DNA from: Kutzneria buriramensis
GTDB lineage: Bacteria > Actinomycetota > Actinomycetes > Mycobacteriales > Pseudonocardiaceae
Assembly (NCBI RefSeq): GCF_003387475.1
Contig: NZ_QUNO01000006.1
Span: 186,001-250,000, forward strand
Direction: 5' to 3'
DNA length: 64,000 nt
How positions within the stretch are numbered: position 1 is the stretch's first letter; each line of letters opens with the position of its first letter. Shown piece after piece: positions 26,802 through 34,719 of this stretch. Below the pieces are notes generated by a model. That model was given only the letters and a program-made list of their open reading frames with translations. It had not been told where the DNA came from and made no database searches. Made by a program: the position numbers and the translations under genes.

Positions 26802-28124
26802 ATGGACTTCCAGCTCGACGGCCTGCACCGGCCGGTGATCGTGGTCGGCGGCGGCCAGGCAGGACTGTCGATGTCCCACTGCCTGACCGCTGCCGGGGTC
26901 GGGCACCTGGTGCTCGAACGCGAGCGCGCGGGGCACGAATGGAGGACCCGCCGCTGGGATAGCTTCTGCCTGGTCACGCCGAACTGGCAATGCCGCCTGC
27001 CCGGGTTCCCCTACGCGGGTGACGATCCGGACGGGTTCATGGTCCGGGCCAAGATCGTCGCCTACCTCGAGGCGTACGTGCGGGAATTCGACCTCCCGCT
27101 GCACGAGGGCGTCGAAGCGACGCGGCTGCGGCAGCTGCCCGGCGGCGGATTCCGGCTCACGACGTCGGCCGGCGAGCTGACCGCCGACCACGTCGTGCTG
27201 GCCACCGGCCCGTACCAGGTGCCGCTGAAGCCGCGGCTGGCCGAACGGCTGCCCGAGCACGTCGTCCAGCTGCATTCGGCCGAGTACCGCAACTCCGCTC
27301 AGCTGCCCGCCGGGGACGTCCTGGTCGTCGGCACCGGGCAGTCGGGCTGCCAGATCGCCGAGGACCTGCACCTGGCGGGGCGCCGGGTGCATCTCGCTGT
27401 CGGGTCGGCGCCGCGGGTGGCCCGGCGTTACCGCGGGCGCGACGTCGTCGCCTGGCTCGACGAGATGGGCTACTACGCGCGGGGGATCGACGAGTTCGCC
27501 GACGCGGACGCGGTGCGGTTGCGGGCCAACCACTACGTCACCGGTCGCGACGGCGGGCACGACATCGACCTGCGGGCGTTCGCGCTTGAAGGCATGCAGC
27601 TCTACGGCAGACTGGCCGATGTCCGAAGTGGACAGTTGAGGTTTGCCGACGACCTGCGCCGCAACCTCGACGCGGCCGACGCGGTGTCCGAGGGCATCAA
27701 GGATTCGATCGACACGTTCATCGCACAGCGCGGGATCGCGGCACCGCGTGAGGACCGGTACAAGGCGGTGTGGGAACCGCCGGACGGGCCGCGCGCTCTG
27801 GAGGTTGAAGCGATTTCGGCGGTCGTCTGGAGCACCGGGTTCGGCCGTGACCACCGGTGGATCGACGTCCCGGTGTTCGACGGCAAGGGCTACCCGACCC
27901 ACCACCGCGGCGTCACCAGCTGTCCCGGGTTGTACTTCCTCGGCCTGCCGTGGCAGCACACCTGGGGCTCCGGCCGGTTCTGCGGCGTCGCCGCGGACGC
28001 CGAGTACCTGACCCGGCGGATCACCGGCGACGGCCAGGGTGCCGACGTCCGGTGGATCTCCGGCACGCCGGTGAGCACCTATCCGGCCGACGACGACTGG
28101 GTCGCGCCGCGGACGGTGGCGTGA
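26802..28124 (+). CDS. Flavin-dependent oxidoreductase, MSMEG_0569 family
   Basis: A 440-residue FAD/NADPH flavoprotein with an N-terminal FAD-binding [10 protein letters not shown] ([10 protein letters not shown]), the class B monooxygenase-like [19 protein letters not shown], a second dinucleotide motif [20 protein letters not shown] (about residues 170-190) and [20 protein letters not shown] near the end. This matches the MSMEG_0569 family, found only in Nit1C-type clusters. It opens an eight-gene operon; its TGA overlaps the next ATG by one base. The specific substrate is not known; oxidation of a nitrogenous compound is the family expectation. Confidence 0.85.
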   Translation: MDFQLDGLHRPVIVVGGGQAGLSMSHCLTAAGVGHLVLERERAGHEWRTRRWDSFCLVTPNWQCRLPGFPYAGDDPDGFMVRAKIVAYLEAYVREFDLPLHEGVEATRLRQLPGGGFRLTTSAGELTADHVVLATGPYQVPLKPRLAERLPEHVVQLHSAEYRNSAQLPAGDVLVVGTGQSGCQIAEDLHLAGRRVHLAVGSAPRVARRYRGRDVVAWLDEMGYYARGIDEFADADAVRLRANHYVTGRDGGHDIDLRAFALEGMQLYGRLADVRSGQLRFADDLRRNLDAADAVSEGIKDSIDTFIAQRGIAAPREDRYKAVWEPPDGPRALEVEAISAVVWSTGFGRDHRWIDVPVFDGKGYPTHHRGVTSCPGLYFLGLPWQHTWGSGRFCGVAADAEYLTRRITGDGQGADVRWISGTPVSTYPADDDWVAPRTVA

Positions 28125-28960
28125 TGCGCTGGACGAACGATGCGCATCGGCACCTGGGCGTGCTGCCCCCGTACCCGTTCTACGGTGGACCGCCGGTGGC
28201 CCCGGCGATCGGCGCCCGCGCGACGATCGGCGAGCTCTTGTCCGATTTGGACCGTGAAGGCACCGAACGTGCGCTGGTGATCCCGAACTACGGGGTTCCG
28301 GACCCAGCGATCGCGTTCTCCTTCAACGAACTCTGCGTCGAGGCGGCGAGCAGGAACGACCGGATCAGCGCCGCGCTGTGGGTGTCTCCGAGAGCGGAGG
28401 ACGCCGACCGGACCGACGATGCGCTGAAACTCGCGAGCGAAGAAGGCGTGCGGGCGCTCAAGCTCAGCTTCCTGCTGGGCGGCCGGGCGTCCGATCCCGC
28501 GTGCCGGCCGCAGCTGGATCGGATCTTCGCCACCGCGCGAGAACACGACCTCGTCGTGCACGTCCACACCTCGCCCGGCGCGGCCTCGGACATCGACGAG
28601 GTCGGCAAACTCGTCGACGCCTACGCCGGCGACGTCAGGCTGCACCTCGTGCACTTCGGCGGCGGGATGAGCGGGCACATCAAGCTCGTCGGCGGCCGCT
28701 TCTTCGACTGGATCGCCGCCGGGAAACAAGTCTACACGGACCTGTCCTGGGCGATCGGCTTCACGCCGCGCTGGCTTGTTGAGGAGATCTCACGGCGGGG
28801 CCTTGGCCACGACCGCGTGCTGTTCGCCTCCGACGAGCCGTGGGGCGATCACGACGGCGAACTCGCGAAGCTGGCCGCCGCGGCCGGCGACGGCGAACTC
28901 GCCGACCTGGTTTTCCGCGGCACGTTCGACGTGCTGTACGGACCGAAGGAAGGGACATAG
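28124..28960 (+). CDS. Amidohydrolase-2 family metal-dependent hydrolase
   Basis: A 278-residue TIM-barrel hydrolase. Metal ligands are visible as AHRH (His8, His10), HVHTS near residue 146, HLVHFGG near 172 and FASDEPWGDH near 234 (the terminal Asp). The start overlaps the flavoprotein stop (TGATG), so it belongs to the operon; a GTG directly before it is the alternative. I do not recall this type as a standing member of Nit1C clusters, so it may define a variant pathway. Possible substrates are cyclic amides or carboxylates, but that is inference. Confidence 0.8.
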   Translation: MRWTNDAHRHLGVLPPYPFYGGPPVAPAIGARATIGELLSDLDREGTERALVIPNYGVPDPAIAFSFNELCVEAASRNDRISAALWVSPRAEDADRTDDALKLASEEGVRALKLSFLLGGRASDPACRPQLDRIFATAREHDLVVHVHTSPGAASDIDEVGKLVDAYAGDVRLHLVHFGGGMSGHIKLVGGRFFDWIAAGKQVYTDLSWAIGFTPRWLVEEISRRGLGHDRVLFASDEPWGDHDGELAKLAAAAGDGELADLVFRGTFDVLYGPKEGT

Positions 28961-28964
28961 ACCG

Positions 28965-29477
28965 ATGGCAGAGCTGACCGAGACCGAGAAGACCAGCCTC
29001 GACGAGATCCCGCACCCGTCGCTGCCGCAGGGGTCCAGCCTCTACGGCGGCACCAAGGTCTTTCCGGACTACCAGGCCGAACCCGGCCAGAGCTACTTCA
29101 CGCTCGTGCACGGCATCGCGCACGAGTCGTCGGTGAGCTTCGTCGCGATCCTGCAGGCCACCCGCGCGCTGCGGAAGGGCTTCGAGGCAGCGATCTACTT
29201 CTACGGCCCGGGTTCGCTGAACTGCCTGGCCACCCGCGGCTTCCCGACGACGGGCAACGCCGCGTTCCCGGGCGAGCTGAACATCAACGACCAGCTCAAG
29301 ACGTTCATCAGCGAAGGCGGCAAGGCCTACTGCTGCCGGTTCGGCCTGTCGCTGCACGGCGCTCGCGAGGAGGACCTCATCGAGGGCGTCATCCCGACGC
29401 ACCCGCTGGACGTCCAGGACGCGCTGATCCACTACGCGCGCAAGGGCGCCATCATCAACTCCACCTACATGTTCTGA
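28965..29477 (+). CDS. Sll0783 / MSMEG_0572 family protein
   Basis: A 170-residue soluble protein, ATG 28965. Recognisable family segments are KVFPDYQAEPGQSYFTLVHG, ATRALRKGFEAAIYFYGPGS, NCLATRGFP and the C-terminal KGAIINSTYMF. Sll0783-type proteins occur in Nit1C clusters, respond to nitrogen starvation in cyanobacteria and have no assigned chemistry. The gene follows the amidohydrolase by four bases and precedes the radical SAM gene by nine. Confidence 0.85.
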   Translation: MAELTETEKTSLDEIPHPSLPQGSSLYGGTKVFPDYQAEPGQSYFTLVHGIAHESSVSFVAILQATRALRKGFEAAIYFYGPGSLNCLATRGFPTTGNAAFPGELNINDQLKTFISEGGKAYCCRFGLSLHGAREEDLIEGVIPTHPLDVQDALIHYARKGAIINSTYMF

Positions 29478-29486
29478 GGAGCGGTA

Positions 29487-30557
29487 GTGCGCGTTGGCAT
29501 CGAAGAAGATCTGGACATCCGCGCCGACATCGCCGTCCGCGGGGTGCGTGTGGACGCACCTGTGCAGCGCAGCAAAGGCGCCGGGCCGAGCGACGACGGC
29601 CACCTGGTCGTCGACGGTGCCAACGCCGCGCTGCCGCTGAACCCCGACAGCCCGTACGAGGTCCGCGACGGCCGGATCCACCGGGGAACGGTCGACCTCG
29701 GGCTGAGCGTGACGCCGGTGGAGCGGCCACGGTTCTACGACATGTCTACTTCGGACGGAATCCCGTACCGGAAGATCGCGCTGCTGCACGGCAAGGACGT
29801 CCTCGCGACGACCGTCGTGCAGACGTGCATCCGGTACGTCGAGGACCAGCGCTGCCGGTTCTGCACCATCGAGGAGTCACTGCGGGCGGAGGCCACCGTG
29901 GCCGCGAAGACCCCGCAGCAACTCGCGGAGGTCGCCGAAGCGGCGGTGCGGCTCGACGGCGTCCGGCAGATGGTGATGACGACCGGCACCACCGCCGGAC
30001 CGGACCGCGGTGCTCGGCACCTGGTCCGGTGCGTCCGGGCGGTGCTCGACGCCGTGCCGGGACTGCCGATCCAGGTGCAGATCGAGCCGCCGGGCGACCT
30101 CGGTGTGCTGACCGAACTGCACGAAGCCGGGGCGACGTCGATCGGCGTACACGTGGAGTCGCTCGACGACGATGTCCGGCGGCGCTGGATGCCGGGCAAG
30201 TCGACCGTGCCGCTGGCCGAGTACGAGGCCACGTGGGCGGAGGCGGTCCGGGTGTTCGGCCGCAACCGCGTCTCGACGTATCTGCTGATCGGGCTCGGCG
30301 AGGACCCGGACGACCTGGTCGCGGGGGCCGGGCGGCTGATCGGCATGGGCGTGTACCCGTTCGTCGTCCCGATGCGGCCGATGCTCGGGACCCTGGCCCG
30401 CCGCGACGGCGCCACCGCGCCTTCGCCGTCGCTGGTCGCCGAGATCACGGGCCGGGTCGTGGCGCTGCTGCGGGCCGCCGGGATGACCGGCGCGGACCAG
30501 GGCGCGGGTTGTGCCGCGTGCGGGGCGTGCGGGCTGCTCAGTGCGGCGGGAGGCTGA
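29487..30557 (+). CDS. Radical SAM protein, MSMEG_0568 family
   Basis: A 356-residue radical SAM enzyme starting at GTG 29487 with GAGGAG upstream. The cluster-binding cysteines are Cys114, Cys123 and Cys126 in CIRYVEDQRCRFC, a CxxxxxxxxCxxC spacing characteristic of the MSMEG_0568 family and not the usual CxxxCxxC. A C-terminal CAACGAC (Cys342, 345, 348) may bind a second iron-sulfur cluster. The barrel region includes QIEPPGDLGVL and STYLLIGLGEDPDDL. Reaction unknown. The stop is one base before the next GTG. Confidence 0.87.
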   Translation: MRVGIEEDLDIRADIAVRGVRVDAPVQRSKGAGPSDDGHLVVDGANAALPLNPDSPYEVRDGRIHRGTVDLGLSVTPVERPRFYDMSTSDGIPYRKIALLHGKDVLATTVVQTCIRYVEDQRCRFCTIEESLRAEATVAAKTPQQLAEVAEAAVRLDGVRQMVMTTGTTAGPDRGARHLVRCVRAVLDAVPGLPIQVQIEPPGDLGVLTELHEAGATSIGVHVESLDDDVRRRWMPGKSTVPLAEYEATWAEAVRVFGRNRVSTYLLIGLGEDPDDLVAGAGRLIGMGVYPFVVPMRPMLGTLARRDGATAPSPSLVAEITGRVVALLRAAGMTGADQGAGCAACGACGLLSAAGG

Positions 30558-30558
30558 C

Positions 30559-31929
30559 GTGGACCACGACATCCTCGCGCTGCTCGGCGACGTCCGCAGC
30601 ATCGCCGCCCGCCCGGCGTTCCAGATCGACGAAGCCGACCGTAGTGGACTCACGGCGTACCGGGCGTTGCGCCATGAGGCGTTCGTGGCGCGGCAGGGCC
30701 TGTTCGCCGGGCACGACCTCGACCACCACGACACCGACCCGCGCACCGTGGTCTTGGTGGCCCGGGACGCATCGGGCGAAGTGCGGGGTGGGGTCCGGCT
30801 CGGGCCGGCCACCGACGGGCCCGACCTCGGGTGGTGGCGGGGCGGGCGGCTGGTCGTCGCCCCCGGCTCGCCGCCCGGGATCGGCTCGGCGCTGGTCCGC
30901 GCGGCCTGCGCGCGGGCCGAGGCCGACGGTGCGTTGCGGTTCGAGGCCACGGTCCAGACTCGCACCGAGCGCCTGTTCACCCGGCTCGGCTGGCAGCGGG
31001 TGCGGCCGGTGACCGTCGCCGGCCACGACCACGTGCTCATGCGCTGGCCGATCGGCCGGATCGCCGAGCTGGCCCGATCGACGAAGGCCGCGCTCGGGCC
31101 GCTGCTGCGCGGGCTGACTGGCGTGCCCGGCTTCGTCGGCGACGACGGCGTCCCGCTGCCCGGCACCGATGTCGTCGCGGCCTGCGACGCGATCATCCCG
31201 GCCATGGTCGAGCGCGACCCGGAGTGGGCGGGTTGGTGTTCGGTGCTGGTCAACCTCAACGACCTGGCCGCGATGGGCGCCACGCCGACCGGGCTGCTCG
31301 ACGCGCTCGGCGCCCGCGACGCGTCCTTCGCCGCCCGTGTCCTCAGTGGACTGCGTAAGGCGAGCGAGGCGTACGGCGTGCCGGTGCTCGGCGGGCACAC
31401 ACAGTTCGGTGTCCCAGCTTCGCTGTCGGTGACGGCACTGGGCCGGACCAGCGACCCGGTCCCCGGCGGCGGCGGGAAGGCGGGGCAACGCGTCTGGCTC
31501 ACCGCGGACCTCGGCGGCGGCTGGCGGCCCGGCTACACCGGACGCCAGTGGGACTCGACAAGCTTCCGCCGCACGCCCGAGTTGCGTGAACTGCTCGGCT
31601 CGGTCGCGGTGGCGCGACCGGCCGCGGCCAAGGACGTCTCAATGGCCGGGATCGCGGGCACCCTCGGGATGCTCGCCGAGGCGTCTGGCTGCGGCGCGGT
31701 GCTGGACGTCGAACGCGTGCCGCGGCCGCGCGGAGCGTCCACAGGGGACTGGCTGACCTGCTTCCCGGGCTTCGCGATGCTGACCGCCGGCGCCCCGGCA
31801 CCCGCCGGGCCCGCGGTCACCGCGGCCTGCGGCGAGCTGGTGGCGGGCATCGGCGTCATGCTGCGCTGGCCCGACGGCGAACGGACGCCGGCCATCGACG
31901 GCGGCGTCACCGGATTGGGGAACTCATGA
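30559..31929 (+). CDS. GNAT - AIR synthase-like fusion (MSMEG_0567 / Sll0786-Sll0787)
   Basis: A 456-residue two-domain protein. Residues 1-160 are an N-acetyltransferase-like domain (ALRHEAFVARQGLFAGHDLD, GGRLVVAPGSPPGIGSALVR). Residues 170-456 are an AIR synthase-like (PurM) ATP-binding domain: VNLNDLAAMGATPTGLLDAL, GVPVLGGHTQFG, KDVSMAGIAGTLGMLAEASG. Fused forms are known in actinobacterial Nit1C clusters, while Synechocystis has two genes. I use GTG 30559, directly after the radical SAM stop; the frame runs on upstream but overlaps that gene. An ATP-dependent amide or ring-forming step is possible. Confidence 0.85.
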   Translation: MDHDILALLGDVRSIAARPAFQIDEADRSGLTAYRALRHEAFVARQGLFAGHDLDHHDTDPRTVVLVARDASGEVRGGVRLGPATDGPDLGWWRGGRLVVAPGSPPGIGSALVRAACARAEADGALRFEATVQTRTERLFTRLGWQRVRPVTVAGHDHVLMRWPIGRIAELARSTKAALGPLLRGLTGVPGFVGDDGVPLPGTDVVAACDAIIPAMVERDPEWAGWCSVLVNLNDLAAMGATPTGLLDALGARDASFAARVLSGLRKASEAYGVPVLGGHTQFGVPASLSVTALGRTSDPVPGGGGKAGQRVWLTADLGGGWRPGYTGRQWDSTSFRRTPELRELLGSVAVARPAAAKDVSMAGIAGTLGMLAEASGCGAVLDVERVPRPRGASTGDWLTCFPGFAMLTAGAPAPAGPAVTAACGELVAGIGVMLRWPDGERTPAIDGGVTGLGNS

Positions 31930-32756
31930 CCACACTGCGGATGGCCGCGGTTGCCGCGCCGTTCGGCCGCGACCTCGAAGCCGACTTCGCCCGCATCGAG
32001 AAGCTGATCGGCGAAGCGAAGGCCGAGGACGTCCGGCTGCTGGCCCTGCCCGAGGCCGCGCTGGGCGGCTACCTCGCCAACCTCGACGGCGGCGCCGAGG
32101 GCCCACCCGCGCTGGCCGCCGACGGCCCGGAGCTGCGCCGGCTGGCCGCGCTGGCCGGCGACCTGGTGGTCACGGCGGGGTACTGCGAACTCGCCGGCGG
32201 CCGCCGCTACAACTCCGCGGTGTGCGTCTCCGGCGACGGCGTCCTCGGCCACCATCGCAAGGTCCACCAGCCCCTGGCCGAGAACGCGAGCTACGGCGCG
32301 GGCCGGGGGTTCGCCGCCTTCGACACGCCAGTCGGGCGGCTGGGCATGGTCATCTGCTACGACAAGGCGTTCCCCGAATCGGCCCGGGCCCTGGCTCTCG
32401 ACGGCGCCGAGATCGTCATCTGCATGTCCGCCTGGCCCAGCAGCCGGACCAACCCGGCGGCCGACCTCGCCGACGACCGCTGGAAACGCCGGTTCGACCT
32501 GTTCGACCGGGTCCGCGCGCTGGAGAACCAGATCGTCTGGCTCTCGGCCAACCAGTCCGGCACCTTCGGCGACCTGCGGTTCGTCGCGAGCGCCAAGGTC
32601 GTCGACCCCGGCGGCGAGATCCTCGCCGACACCGGCGTCGCCGAGGGCATGGCCATCGCCGAACTGGACGTCCACGAGGCGCTCGCCACGGCCCGGCGGT
32701 CGATGGGGCACCTGGCCGACAGACGGCCCGACGCCTACCCGGTTAGTGTCCCGTGA
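31926..32756 (+). CDS. Carbon-nitrogen hydrolase (nitrilase superfamily), active type
   Basis: A 276-residue amidase of the nitrilase superfamily with the full catalytic triad Glu43 (LPEAALGG), Lys112 (GHHRKVHQP) and Cys144 (GMVICYDKAFPES). It is shorter than, and different from, the 340-residue Sll0784-type nitrilase normally found in these clusters, whose Cys motif is CWEHYNPL. It would hydrolyse an amide, carbamoyl or nitrile made by the pathway. The start overlaps the previous stop by four bases (ATGA), and its own stop abuts the start of a paralog. Confidence 0.86.
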   Translation: MTTLRMAAVAAPFGRDLEADFARIEKLIGEAKAEDVRLLALPEAALGGYLANLDGGAEGPPALAADGPELRRLAALAGDLVVTAGYCELAGGRRYNSAVCVSGDGVLGHHRKVHQPLAENASYGAGRGFAAFDTPVGRLGMVICYDKAFPESARALALDGAEIVICMSAWPSSRTNPAADLADDRWKRRFDLFDRVRALENQIVWLSANQSGTFGDLRFVASAKVVDPGGEILADTGVAEGMAIAELDVHEALATARRSMGHLADRRPDAYPVSVP

Positions 32757-33587
32757 ATGGGGCAGACCCGGATCGCCGCGGTGGCCGCGCACTTCGGCCG
32801 CGACCTCGACTTCGACCTCCAGCGCATCGCGACGCTGATCGACCACGCGCGCTCGTCCGGCGCCGCGCTGCTGGTGCTGCCGGATGCGGCCCTCGGCGGC
32901 TACCTCGCCGACCTGCGCCACCCGGACCCGGACGCGCTCCCGCCGGCCCTCGACCCCGACTGTGCGGAGCTGAAGACCATCTCCTCACTGGCCGCGGAAA
33001 TGGTCGTCTGCGTGGGTTACTGCGAGGCGGACGGGCCGCGGCGCTACAACTCGGCGGTGTGCGTCACCGGCGACGGAGTGCTCGGGCGGCACCGCAAGGT
33101 GCACCAGCCGCCGGGGGAAAGCGCCGCCTACGACGCGGGTGACCGGTTCGCCGCGTTCGACACGCCGGTGGGGCGGTTGGGCATGCTGATCGACTACGAC
33201 AAGACCTTCCCCGAGTCGGCGCGGTCGCTCGCGATCGACGGCGCCGACATCGTCGCCTGCCTGAGCGCGTGGCCGACCAGCATCACCAACCGCGCGCCGC
33301 GGATGGCCCAGGACCGCCAGTCCCGCCTGTTCGACCTCTACGACCAGGCGCGGGCGGCGGAGAACCAGGTCGTGCTCGTCTCGTCCAACCAGACCGGTGC
33401 GATGGGCGGGATGCGGTTTCTCGGCCAGGCCAAGGTCGTCGGACCCGGCGGCGAGATCCTCGCCCGGACCTGGTCCAAGGCCGGGATCGCGGTCGCCGAG
33501 CTGGACATCGGGCAGGAGATCGCCAATGCCCGGCGCGTGCTGCACCACCTGGGAGAACGGAAACCGTCGGTGTACCGGGAGGCTTGA
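32757..33587 (+). CDS. Carbon-nitrogen hydrolase paralog lacking catalytic Cys and Glu
   Basis: A 276-residue tandem paralog of the previous gene: RYNSAVCV, RHRKVHQP, FDTPVGRLGM and FPESAR are all conserved between them. Two of the three catalytic residues are changed: Glu to Asp43 (LPDAALGG) and Cys to Asp146 (LIDYDKTFPES). Only Lys114 is kept. Without Cys the known thioester mechanism is impossible, so this is probably a non-catalytic partner (pseudoenzyme) or has new chemistry. The frame is intact with no sign of decay. It follows the active copy with no gap, consistent with co-translation and perhaps a hetero-oligomer. Confidence 0.85.
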   Translation: MGQTRIAAVAAHFGRDLDFDLQRIATLIDHARSSGAALLVLPDAALGGYLADLRHPDPDALPPALDPDCAELKTISSLAAEMVVCVGYCEADGPRRYNSAVCVTGDGVLGRHRKVHQPPGESAAYDAGDRFAAFDTPVGRLGMLIDYDKTFPESARSLAIDGADIVACLSAWPTSITNRAPRMAQDRQSRLFDLYDQARAAENQVVLVSSNQTGAMGGMRFLGQAKVVGPGGEILARTWSKAGIAVAELDIGQEIANARRVLHHLGERKPSVYREA

Positions 33588-34654
33588 TGCGCATCGCCCT
33601 GCTGAGCTACTCGACCAAGCCCCGCGGCGGGGTCGTGCACACGCTCGCGCTGGCCGAGGCGCTGGCGGAACTCGGTGAGGATGTCACGGTCTGGACGCTG
33701 GGTCGGGGTGGTGACGCGGGGTTCTTCCGGCCGGTCGACCCGCGGGTGCGGCTGGCGATCGTGCCGTTCCCGGACGTGCCCGGCGAAGGCGTCGGCGAGC
33801 GGATCCTGCGGTCCATCGCGGTGCTGCGCGCGGCGTTCACCCCTGGCGCCTACGACGTCGTGCACGCGCAGGACTGCATCAGCGCGAACGCCGTCGACCG
33901 GTGCGTCCGGACGATCCACCACCTGGACACCTTCACCACGCCGGAGCTGGCGGCCTGCCACGAGCGCGCGATCGTCCGGCCGTACGCGCACATCTGCGTC
34001 TCGGCGGCGGTCGCCGAGGAGGTCCGCGTCGGCTGGGGCGTCGAGGCGGCGGTGATCCCCAACGGCGTCGACTGTGACCGCTTCGCGACCGCGCCACGCA
34101 CTTCGGCGCGGGGCCGGTACGTACTGGCGGTCGGCGGGATCGAGCCGCGGAAGGGCTCGCTCGACCTCCTGGAGGCATACGCGCTCTTGGCTCAGCCGGA
34201 CCTGCGCCTGCTGATCGCCGGCGGCGAGACGCTCTTCGACTACCGCGACTACCGGACCCGATGGGAGCAACGCGCCGCCGAGCTGGGCGTCTCGCCGGTC
34301 GTGCTGGGCCCGGTCGCGCACGACGAACTGCCATCGCTGGTCGCTTCGGCGGCGGTGTTCGCCTTCCCCTCCATCAAGGAGGGCTTCGGGCTGGCCGCGA
34401 TGGAGGCCCTCGCCGCCGGCGTGCCGGTGGTGACCCGCGACCTCCCGGTGCTGCGCGAGGTCTTCGGCGGCGCGGCGCGGTTCGCCGCCGACCCGCCCGG
34501 CTTCGCCCGCGAGCTGCGAGCCGCGCTCGACGGCACCGACCCGGCGTCGGGGCAGGAACTGGCCCGGCGCTACACCTGGGCTGCGGCCGCCGAAGCCCAC
34601 CGGAACTTCTACCGGAGCCTGTGCGGAACCCCAGCCCGGTCTTCGCTCAGTTGA
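33587..34654 (+). CDS. GT4-type glycosyltransferase, MSMEG_0565 family
   Basis: A 355-residue GT-B glycosyltransferase. The N-terminal domain starts MRIALLSYSTKPRGGVVHTL, and VIPNGVDCDRF is mid-protein. The donor-binding EGFGLAAMEALAAGVPVVT at about residue 265 carries the E-x7-E motif. This is the MSMEG_0565 family, always linked to Nit1C clusters, suggesting that the pathway's product is glycosylated. It ends the operon; its start overlaps the previous stop (TGATG). The spacer to the convergent oxidase gene is 65 bases. Confidence 0.85.
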   Translation: MRIALLSYSTKPRGGVVHTLALAEALAELGEDVTVWTLGRGGDAGFFRPVDPRVRLAIVPFPDVPGEGVGERILRSIAVLRAAFTPGAYDVVHAQDCISANAVDRCVRTIHHLDTFTTPELAACHERAIVRPYAHICVSAAVAEEVRVGWGVEAAVIPNGVDCDRFATAPRTSARGRYVLAVGGIEPRKGSLDLLEAYALLAQPDLRLLIAGGETLFDYRDYRTRWEQRAAELGVSPVVLGPVAHDELPSLVASAAVFAFPSIKEGFGLAAMEALAAGVPVVTRDLPVLREVFGGAARFAADPPGFARELRAALDGTDPASGQELARRYTWAAAAEAHRNFYRSLCGTPARSSLS

Positions 34655-34719
34655 CCTGATCGGGTTGGCACAGCGGTCACGGACGGTGAACTCCTGCGGG
34701 CTTCTTCGCGGTGCCGTGG

